Below are positions 58,749-64,000 of a stretch of DNA of 64,000 nucleotides, one piece after another. A program made the translations under genes and the position numbers. Positions within the stretch are counted from its first letter, which is position 1. Each line of letters begins with the position of its first letter. Below the pieces are notes generated by a model. It was not told where the DNA came from. It worked only from the letters and a program-made list of their open reading frames with translations, and made no database searches. The DNA is from Rubricoccus sp963708165 (GTDB lineage: Bacteria > Bacteroidota > Rhodothermia > Rhodothermales > Rubricoccaceae), in the NCBI GenBank assembly GCA_963708165.1, contig OY970187.1:1612001-1676000 (forward strand), read 5' to 3'.

Positions 58749-60106
58749 CTAGAAACCGGAGTAGAAAACAAACCCCGCTTGCACGCTCCACACGTTGTCG
58801 TGGACCGAGCCCAGGTTTACGAGCGTGTCCAGCCCTTCCGTGAACGGGTAGTTGACCCCCGCCTCAATCTGTATCGCTACAGCGCTGGAGATGCGGCTCT
58901 CCAGCCCTCCGTAGAGCGCTCCGTATGCGAACACGTCCTCCTCGCTCCCAGACGGACAACGCGCCCGCGCCAGCCGTGAGGGTAGGCGAGGTCCGAGCGC
59001 TAGGGAACAGCCGGGCTTTAAGCACGCCAGCGCCCCCCACAAAGCTTTCTGCCGAGCCTGCGATATCCAGCAAGCCTGCCTCAGCACGCGCGCCGATGGA
59101 GAGGCCGCTTAAAATGGGATAGCTCAACGTCGCCGCGCCAATTGGTTGCGTACCGGCATCGTTGTAGTCCGTCTGAAACTGGCTAACCCCTGCCGGCGAT
59201 TGCGAACGAGGCTCCTTCGTCTGATCGGTTCGAGACGAGGCGGTCGAAAGAGTCCCGCTGGCGGTTTTGAGCCACGTCGGCGTCATACTGGTCGAGGTAC
59301 TGCTGCGTCAGCGGGGCCTCTGGCGCGCCGAAGCTCCACAGCCCGTCGCGAGAGCCTTCCACGATCATCGCGCGAACAGCCTCCTCAATCGCGGCTGTGA
59401 CCGCGAGGACGGGGGGCTCGTTGGTGCTGTACCCCGCCTCCGTTTCCAGGATGGCTTTGGTGTCCACAAACCGGAACACGCCGCCGTCTAGCTTTTGCGA
59501 GACAAGGGTTTTGGTGGTGTGGACGGATTTCAACACGCGCCCGTTTTGCACGGACACGGCGCGGAGGTAGATGGTGACCTGGTCCTGGCGGAACTCTCCG
59601 CTGCCGCCTACGCCCAGCAAGCGCACGCCCGCTCCACCTGTAATCACATTGGAGTCGTAGCCGATGATGCCACCTTCCAGGATGACCCCGGCGTACAGCA
59701 ACGGCGGCAGCGGCCCCAGCCCTTCACCATCGGGCCCGGTGTACTGCTGCCGGGTGCCGGAGATGATCTGCCGCTCGTTGAGCAGGTTCGAAAGCCCCTC
59801 CCTCTCGATGGGAACGAAAAACCCCGACGCTTCGAGCGCCCGCATAAGAATGCTCGTCGCTCCCTGCGTCACGACGTTGGAGAACGTCGACGAGTTTTCT
59901 AGCGCACGGTACTGTCCGGTCTGATCTCGAAAGCGGTAGACCGCCACCACCACAGGATCGACAGGTGCCGGAGTGGCTTCGAGTTGATCGGCTGAGACCG
60001 TGGCAGGCCGCCCACTCCGCGGGGACTCTAGCGAAAAGGGATCCGCAAAGCGAGGCGTGCAGGCCGTCACGCTCAAGGCGATGGCGAGGAGGAAAAAGCT
60101 GCGCAC
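58749..60106 (-). pseudogene. csgG: Curli secretion channel CsgG with extra C-terminal barrel-like region; two apparent +1 frameshifts
   Basis: About 451 residues when corrected. CsgG is the outer-membrane nonameric pore for curlins. The lipoprotein-type N-terminus is MRSFFLLAIALSVTAC; then VVVAVYRFRDQTGQYR, LMRALEASGFFVPIEREGLSNLLNERQII, YAGVILEGGIIGYDSNVITGGAGVRLLGVGGSGEFRQDQVTIYLRAVSVQNGRVLKSVHTTKTL are canonical. After CsgG proper (near 59186) an extra base puts a stop at 59183; the next frame continues GVSQFQTDYNDAGTQPIGAATLSYPILSGLSIGARAEAGLL, and after a second break near 58947, EDVFAYGALYGGLESRISSAVAIQIEAGVNYPF...GFVFYSGF, an outer-membrane beta-strand pattern. I recall similar extensions in Bacteroidota CsgG. 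Confidence 0.8.
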
Positions 60107-60192
60107 AGAGTCCGGAAGTGGCGGTGTGTAGAAAAGCGAGACCGAACGCGTTCGCGTCCTCTAGCAAGAGGCCGCCAGTGAAAGGCAAGCAC

Positions 60193-60609
60193 CTATGGGT
60201 TCGGGATCGATACGATGGTCTCGTCTCCTGTGAGGAGGTTGAACACGCGCACGGACACCCCATCTAGGCCCGGAACGATCTCGACCTGAAAGTCTCCCAG
60301 CGCAAACGTGCCCGGGCGGGTGAGATCGAGGCCTCCAAAGCGGTCGGTGATCAGCTCGCGGGAGAGTTGGTTGAGAATCTGGCGCTGCAGCGACGACTCA
60401 AAGTCCGCGAGGGGATCCCGGGTGAACCGGTCGAAGGAGTCCTCTTCTTCCTCGTTCTGCAGTTGTGCAGACTGTAGGAGCCAGCTGTAGTTCGTGGTGA
60501 AGCCTCCGAACGCGGGGTTGGTCGGCTGGTACACGAGTTGCTGGGCAGATGCTGAGCTTCCCCAGGCAAAGGCCGCGAGGGCAAAAGCAGAAATGAGAAG
60601 ACGAGGCAT
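60193..60609 (-). CDS. csgF: Curli assembly factor CsgF
   Basis: 138 residues. Signal MPRLLISAFALAAFAWGSSASAQ. The mature N-terminus QLVYQPTNPAFGGF is the CsgF signature that plugs the CsgG pore; a polar stretch (NEEEEDSFDRF) follows, then LGDFQVEIVPGLDGVSVRVFNLLTGDETIVSIPNP. CsgF guides the nucleator to the cell surface. It lies 86 bases upstream of csgG in the same operon. Confidence 0.93.
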   Translation of the reverse strand: MPRLLISAFALAAFAWGSSASAQQLVYQPTNPAFGGFTTNYSWLLQSAQLQNEEEEDSFDRFTRDPLADFESSLQRQILNQLSRELITDRFGGLDLTRPGTFALGDFQVEIVPGLDGVSVRVFNLLTGDETIVSIPNP

Positions 60610-60664
60610 GGCGTGAGGCAGGAAAACAGATGGGATGCGTGGCGCAGTCTACGGACGGGCGCGC

Positions 60665-61153
60665 TCACCCGCGAGGCAAGCGCCTGAGAGTAACGCTGAC
60701 GGCCTGCCGAGCGATGGGCTCCGCCTCTTCCTCGCGGATAGGCAGGCGCGCCTGGAACACGAGTTCGCCGCTGAGTTGGACGGCGATCAGCGTGCCTTGC
60801 CCTGGAAGCGGAGTCTCCTGGATCGTGACGCTCGCAAAGCCGGTGCCCGGCGGCGGGCGCCAGAGGCGAAAGAACACGTCGTAGAAGTACCCGCCTGTCC
60901 GCGTAAGCGTCTCGTCGACGACGAGATTGCCGAGGCCAAGCTCAGGGTCGCGCAAGGAGTCCGGCTCCGCCTGGCGTTCTCGCAGGATCAGAACGAGCGT
61001 CTCGTTTACGATCGCGCGGTAGGTACGGGAGTTGCCGTATGGAAACAACTGCGCGCTCGCGCCCGGCGGCGGCGCGGCGGTGGAGTCCTCTGGCGATTGG
61101 CAGAGAGCGGCCCCGGGGAGGAGCGCGAGCATGACGAGAAGAACGCGGCGCAT
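60665..61153 (-). CDS. csgE: Curli assembly factor CsgE
   Basis: 162 residues from ATG 61153 (a TTG two codons before is also possible). Signal MRRVLLVMLALLPGAALCQ. CsgE signature GNLVVDETLTRTGGYFYDVFFRLWRPPPG, then TIQETPLPGQGTLIAVQLSGELVFQARLPIREEE and VSVTLRRLPRG. CsgE caps the periplasmic side of CsgG and gives substrate selectivity. First gene of csgE-csgF-csgG. An N-terminal extension of about 40 residues precedes the conserved part. Confidence 0.9.
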   Translation of the reverse strand: MRRVLLVMLALLPGAALCQSPEDSTAAPPPGASAQLFPYGNSRTYRAIVNETLVLILRERQAEPDSLRDPELGLGNLVVDETLTRTGGYFYDVFFRLWRPPPGTGFASVTIQETPLPGQGTLIAVQLSGELVFQARLPIREEEAEPIARQAVSVTLRRLPRG

Positions 61154-61198
61154 CCTCAAACCTAGCCACCAACTACTGCTCGGTTGCTCCGACCTGTG

Positions 61199-61292
61199 TC
61201 TGCCCGGCGGCCAAGCTCCCGGCTTCGACGTATTTGCGGCCTCTGGCGGTCCGCCCCCACTCCCGCCTCCCGCGACCGACGCGCCGTTCTAG
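61199..61292 (+). pseudogene. Orphan fragment matching the C-terminal tail of DnaB
   Basis: In the gap upstream of csgE the plus strand encodes APGFDVFAASGGPPPLPPPATDAPF then TAG. The last 13 residues equal the end of DnaB (52500-52540) exactly, but codons differ at most Pro positions while the last 18 bases are identical. No start codon or body of a helicase precedes it. It could be the remnant of a second dnaB or a translocated tail. Confidence 0.55.
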
Positions 61293-61399
61293 CGGCAGAG
61301 GAATGCGGGATGGCGAGTGGTGGAGGGATACCGCCTCTGGCGCCAGAGGCTGGGGTTGGGCGTCGCGCTGAACCAGCAGACGGCCATTTCCTGCAGCGG

Positions 61400-61906
61400 C
61401 TATGGCCTACCTGGAAGAGCACCGATGAGCTCTACAGAGCCAGGAACGCGGTCGACTTCGATGATCTGCTGAGGGTAGCCCGTTGCGCGGCACAGACCGA
61501 AGCCCTGCTGAGAATCCAGTACGATCTCGAGGTCGTCCCCGCGGCGCTCAACGCTCTTTACTCTTGAGCGGGAACTGGGGCCAGAGAGGCAGCCCGACTG
61601 GCGGCCCCAGAAAATGCCCACGAGCATCTGGTGCTTGAAGTCGACTGCAGACGACGGCGCAGGAGTCCCCAAAGGCTCTTGGTTGTTCTCAAGCCAGAAG
61701 GTCTGCCATTCGTCTTCAGACCGAAAGACGACCGTCGTGGGCTCCGTGGCAGCGAAGCGGGCGGCGTCCGGGCGATCCAGATAGGAGGGCGCTTCGCCTC
61801 TCTCGCGGGTGACCTCAGTAGGACCACTGCATCCGAGTAGAACAATGGCGGGCAGAACGAGGAAGAGAAGCCGCACGAGACCGTAGGTAGGAGGACGAGA
61901 AACCAT
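61400..61906 (-). CDS. Lipoprotein with PrcB C-terminal-like domain
   Basis: 168 residues. Lipoprotein signal GLVRLLFLVLPAIVLLGC (acylated Cys near 26). After TTVVFRSEDEWQTFWLENN comes VDFKHQMLVGIFWGRQSGCLSG, RVKSVERRGDDLEIVLDSQQG and YPQQIIEVDRVPGSVELIG, a layout like the PrcB_C domain (V-D-F-x-x-x-M-V). Two more Cys may pair. Function unknown. Few dispersed elements. Convergence/divergence: transcribed in the same sense as csgE, with the orphan tail fragment downstream. Confidence 0.7.
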   Translation of the reverse strand: MVSRPPTYGLVRLLFLVLPAIVLLGCSGPTEVTRERGEAPSYLDRPDAARFAATEPTTVVFRSEDEWQTFWLENNQEPLGTPAPSSAVDFKHQMLVGIFWGRQSGCLSGPSSRSRVKSVERRGDDLEIVLDSQQGFGLCRATGYPQQIIEVDRVPGSVELIGALPGRP

Positions 61907-61946
61907 GCGTCATCCGTGACGCATGCGTAGCCTCTGGCGCCAGAGG

Positions 61947-62693
61947 CTACGGCCGGATGTTGCGTTGCACGTATACGAACGGTAGCCGCGCGTCTCCCGC
62001 TACGATCTCAAAGACCACGCCTCGGGCGCGAGGGTCGATAGGCAGGTGCACCACGCCCTCGACCGATTCACCCGGGTAGAGCGTCGTGCGGCGCAAGACT
62101 TCCTCCCAGTAGTGGCGGCCATCGGCCTGCGCTACGGCTGCATCCGCAATAGTCCAGGCGCCCTCTTCGGCCGTGTGCGCCGCGTCGTCGTAGGCGATGG
62201 CCACGGTTAGAACTTGTTCGTCCGAGTCCGGCGGGTCTGCGACGACCGCAGCCGTGGTCACGACGGCCGAGGCGACGGCGAAGCTCTGGAGCGTGCGGCC
62301 TCTGGCGTGGGCGCGCGAGGCGCGGAGATCGACCTGCAGAAGCTCCGCCTCGGGATCGCGCGCGTGAACGCGCACGCCGTTATCGGGCTGCTCAGTGATC
62401 TGCGTGAGGGTGGTGTAGCTCACCGACACGAACGCGGCAGGGTCCACTTCGACAACCTCATCCGACGTGTTCGTGACGCGCACCCACAATGCGTGGTCCT
62501 CGCGCAGCGAGCGCACGTACGCAGACTCGGCATCGACCCCAGAGGCCGAGGCGGAGCGAATGTGCCAGCCGTCCTGCCAGACGCCGGCGTCACGCTCGGC
62601 CTCTGGCGCGTTTAGGCGGTGGACGGTGCGAGGCGAGCAGCCGGAAAAGAGGACGAGGGCGAGGCCCGAGAGGAGGAGCGAACAGCGCATCAT
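61947..62693 (-). CDS. Putative lipoprotein of unknown function
   Basis: 248 residues with lipoprotein signal MMRCSLLLSGLALVLFSGC (lipobox FSGC). The mature protein has an Ig-like strand pattern (HALWVRVTNTSDEVVEVDPAAFVSVSYTTL) and a later RTTLYPGESVEGVVHLPIDPRARGVVFEIVAGDARLPFVYVQ, as in bacterial lipoproteins with DUF4352-like or invasin-like folds; no firm family. A hydrophobic stretch FAVASAVVTTAAVVA near the centre may be a buried strand. TAG stop merges with a full palindrome that also places TAG on the other strand. Confidence 0.75.
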   Translation of the reverse strand: MMRCSLLLSGLALVLFSGCSPRTVHRLNAPEAERDAGVWQDGWHIRSASASGVDAESAYVRSLREDHALWVRVTNTSDEVVEVDPAAFVSVSYTTLTQITEQPDNGVRVHARDPEAELLQVDLRASRAHARGRTLQSFAVASAVVTTAAVVADPPDSDEQVLTVAIAYDDAAHTAEEGAWTIADAAVAQADGRHYWEEVLRRTTLYPGESVEGVVHLPIDPRARGVVFEIVAGDARLPFVYVQRNIRP

Positions 62694-62781
62694 CGGAAGG
62701 AAAGGAGGTTTATGTGCGCCGCGCTGAAACTCGCGCGGGTAACGGCGCCTCGCGAGATGAGACGCGCTGCGGCGCCAGAGG

Positions 62782-63498
62782 CTACGCCGAGGGCAGACCG
62801 CTTTCCAAAAGCGTGAGGCTCGGCCACCGCGCTCGAAGCAAACGACCCAGCCTGCGGAGGCCCCACGCTTCGGCGCGGCCCTGCCCCACCGCGATCGCCA
62901 CGATGCCCATCTGGCGCACTGCCTCGCGCGCGGGTTTCCGCAATTGGCCGGTGAGATACACGCCCACGCCTCTGGCGGCGGCCTCGCGCACCATCGCGTC
63001 GGTCATGGCGCCCGCCAGCGCGATGGCGCCGAGGTCGGCCTCTGGCGCCTCGCCCCACATGTCCTCGATGCCACCGAACTCGCGCCGAATGGTCTCGATC
63101 GCGCCAGAGGCTGTCAGAGGCGCGATCGGTCGCGCGATCAGCCCCTTCGGGTTGCCGTCGCGCCGCAACGGCTCGTCGTCTGCTTCCAATCCGAGCGCGG
63201 CAGCGAGGGCCGGGTTAACGCCGATAGAGTGGTGCTCGTCCAGCGCGCGGTGTACCGCGAGCACGCCGACGCCTTTGGGAAGTCGCGCAGGCCACAGACT
63301 GAACGGACGGTGGATGAGCACGGCGTCCGCGCCAGAGGCCCACGTGTAGGGCGGCAGCCCAGCTTCGAGGCGTAACGCAAGTTGGCGGACCTCGCGAGGC
63401 GAGTCGATCCAGACGCCCGCTGGGTCGCCTTCGCGGTGATAGCGCACGCGGTCTAGGTGCGGCGCGAGGACGTCGGCGAGGTCTCGAACGGTAGGCAT
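62782..63498 (-). CDS. Nif3-like (NGG1-interacting factor / DUF34) metal-binding protein
   Basis: 238 residues from ATG 63498. Nif3 layout: MPTVRDLADVLAPHLDRVRY, DAVLIHRPFSLWPARLPKGVGVLAVHRALDEHHSIGVNPALAAALGL (metal-ligand His residues), and GAIALAGAMTDAMVREAAARGVGVYLTGQLRKPAREAVRQMGIVAIAVGQGRAEAWGLRRL. It is shorter than most, and the first HH is altered to H-R, so a full dinuclear site is uncertain. Role of the family not settled (GTP cyclohydrolase type names are historical). Upstream neighbour on the same strand is the lamin-tail protein. Confidence 0.72.
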   Translation of the reverse strand: MPTVRDLADVLAPHLDRVRYHREGDPAGVWIDSPREVRQLALRLEAGLPPYTWASGADAVLIHRPFSLWPARLPKGVGVLAVHRALDEHHSIGVNPALAAALGLEADDEPLRRDGNPKGLIARPIAPLTASGAIETIRREFGGIEDMWGEAPEADLGAIALAGAMTDAMVREAAARGVGVYLTGQLRKPAREAVRQMGIVAIAVGQGRAEAWGLRRLGRLLRARWPSLTLLESGLPSA

Positions 63499-63523
63499 GG
63501 AACCAGAGCGGGTTGGGGAACGG

Positions 63524-64000
63524 TTAGCGCGCGCGCTGCCCCTCGTTGAGCCATCCAGGCGATGCAGCGCCAGAGGCCCACTGAAACTCACCTGCCGCAC
63601 GCCCACGGCCGACGCGTTGAAGCGACGTGCCGGTCGCCGCACGCGGGCTCTCGCTCACACCGATGTCCTCGAACGCGAGGCCGCTGGCGTCGCGGAACGC
63701 ACCTTCCCACGCGAGCGCTTCCACCGTCCGGCCGTCGGGCCCGATCAATGCAATCCCGTCGGGGCTGCCGTTCTGCAAGCCGGGAATCGCGACCCACTCC
63801 GTCCCGATGCCGTCGCCGACGAGCGTGCCCGCCAGAGGCGTCGTGCTGTAGACCGTGCCGTTGCTCCCGTTGACCGCGATCACTCTCCATCCGTCCAGGC
63901 GCGTTCCGTCCGGCCCCGCGATCTCGATGCCTTCGCCCACGTCGTCGCCGTCGTTGTCGTAGTGGATCTCGTTGATCCACAGGACGCCGCCAGAGGCGGA
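63524..64000 (-). CDS. Lamin-tail-domain (LTD) secreted protein, 5' end outside window
   Basis: At least 158 residues of a gene that enters from the right edge. The LTD signature LWINEIHYDNDGDDVGEGIEIAGPDGTRLDGWRVIAVNGSNGTVYSTTPL is clear, then GTEWVAIPGLQNGSPDGIALIGPDGRTVEALAWEGAF and RAATGTSLQRVGRG, WASGAASPGWLNEGQRAR at the end. LTD domains occur in extracellular nucleases and membrane-associated hydrolases of Bacteroidota, so the missing part may hold a catalytic module. No type IX tail at this C-terminus. Ends 26 bases before the Nif3-like start. Confidence 0.8.
   Translation of the reverse strand, partial: SASGGVLWINEIHYDNDGDDVGEGIEIAGPDGTRLDGWRVIAVNGSNGTVYSTTPLAGTLVGDGIGTEWVAIPGLQNGSPDGIALIGPDGRTVEALAWEGAFRDASGLAFEDIGVSESPRAATGTSLQRVGRGRAAGEFQWASGAASPGWLNEGQRAR

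Larger units (their letters stand above)
1..64000. repeat. Dispersed CCTCTGGCG / CGCCAGAGG element, hundreds of copies
   Basis: The 9-base word CCTCTGGCG, usually preceded by G, occurs on both strands throughout the window. By hand I count about 50 exact copies between 1 and 10000. Copies lie inside genes and between them. Inverted pairs occur in two arrangements: centred on GGCGCC (perfect palindrome GCCTCTGGCGCCAGAGGC, e.g. 4097-4125, 5101-5120, 12779-12813) and centred on AGGCCT (e.g. 5998-6017, 8709-8728). Near-matches such as CTTCTGGCG are also common (20550, 21529, 37673, 48125). The word has no stop codon in any of six frames. It is rare or absent in dnaN, rplM, rpsI, rpsB, the curlin genes and the AT-rich gene at 16924-17865. 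Candidate role: DNA-uptake signal; see findings. Confidence 0.95.

Noticed and set aside
1..64000. Element as a restriction-modification target only
   Set aside because: Restriction sites are usually avoided, not enriched, and the asymmetric 10-mer occurs singly as well as in palindromes; a methylation role cannot be excluded but does not explain gene-end pairs.

Overview
This window is a GC-rich bacterial chromosome segment with the replication origin near its middle. Several traits point to the Bacteroidota/Rhodothermota side of the tree, and a Rhodothermota (Rubricoccaceae- or Salisaeta-like) marine bacterium is my best guess. The traits are: a secreted endonuclease with a type IX-secretion C-terminal tail, a Bacteroidota-type CoaBC motif (PAMDHDM), starts that mostly lack an AGGAGG Shine-Dalgarno, a CrtZ-type carotenoid hydroxylase, and a CsgG carrying an extra C-terminal barrel-like region. 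The species assignment is inference.

Layout. 0-10 kb: glyA (cut by the window edge), two hypothetical envelope proteins, a class IV aminotransferase, an acyltransferase, crtZ, an ArfB-like release factor, a secreted endonuclease I, a hybrid-length sensor kinase, and the dfrA/thyA pair. 10-19.5 kb: lipoproteins, an M23 peptidase, oxidoreductases, ychF, an AT-rich lipoprotein gene that looks foreign, a PPP-type phosphatase with a coupled SRPBCC gene, and nusB. 19.7-29.5 kb: comEC, ilvE, two secreted proteins sharing an unrecognised repeat domain, a ChaN-like protein and a DEAD-box helicase. 29.6-34.4 kb (minus strand): fatty-acid/phospholipid operon DUF177-rpmF-plsX-fabH-fabD-fabG. 34.4-35.1 kb: probable oriC with DnaA boxes. 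35.1-52.5 kb (mostly plus strand): dnaA, dnaN, rplM-rpsI, rpsB, tsf, pyrH, frr, tRNA-Ser, yicC, gmk, rpoZ, coaBC, a family-4 UDG-like protein without cysteines, and dnaB. A minus-strand sigma factor/membrane-protein pair interrupts this run. 52.7-61.2 kb (minus strand): a complete curli (type VIII secretion) locus, csgE-csgF-csgG, then a csgB-like gene, three long curlins, a second csgB-like gene and a csgH-like gene. 61.4-64 kb: lipoproteins, a Nif3-like protein and a lamin-tail-domain protein cut by the window edge.

The outstanding signal is a hyper-abundant 9-10 base word, GCCTCTGGCG (reverse complement CGCCAGAGGC). I counted about fifty copies by eye in the first 10 kb alone, roughly one per 190 bases. 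It occurs singly inside genes, where it reads A-S-G, L-W-R, P-L-A, R-Q-R, P-E-A or A-R-G and is never a stop. It also occurs as inverted pairs, including the perfect 18-base palindrome GCCTCTGGCGCCAGAGGC, fused directly to stop codons between genes. Its size, its bias to gene ends as inverted pairs, its scarcity in the most conserved genes and the presence of comEC all resemble DNA-uptake sequences of Pasteurellaceae and Neisseria. No such system is known to me in this phylum.

A second general observation is that eight otherwise normal genes carry apparent single-base insertions (one case is +2). They are the sensor kinase, dfrA, an FAD monooxygenase, comEC, fabD, fabH, csgG and a membrane protein gene. 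Because fabD, fabH and dfrA are normally essential, sequencing or assembly indels are the likeliest cause. I annotated each as one disrupted gene and give the junctions.
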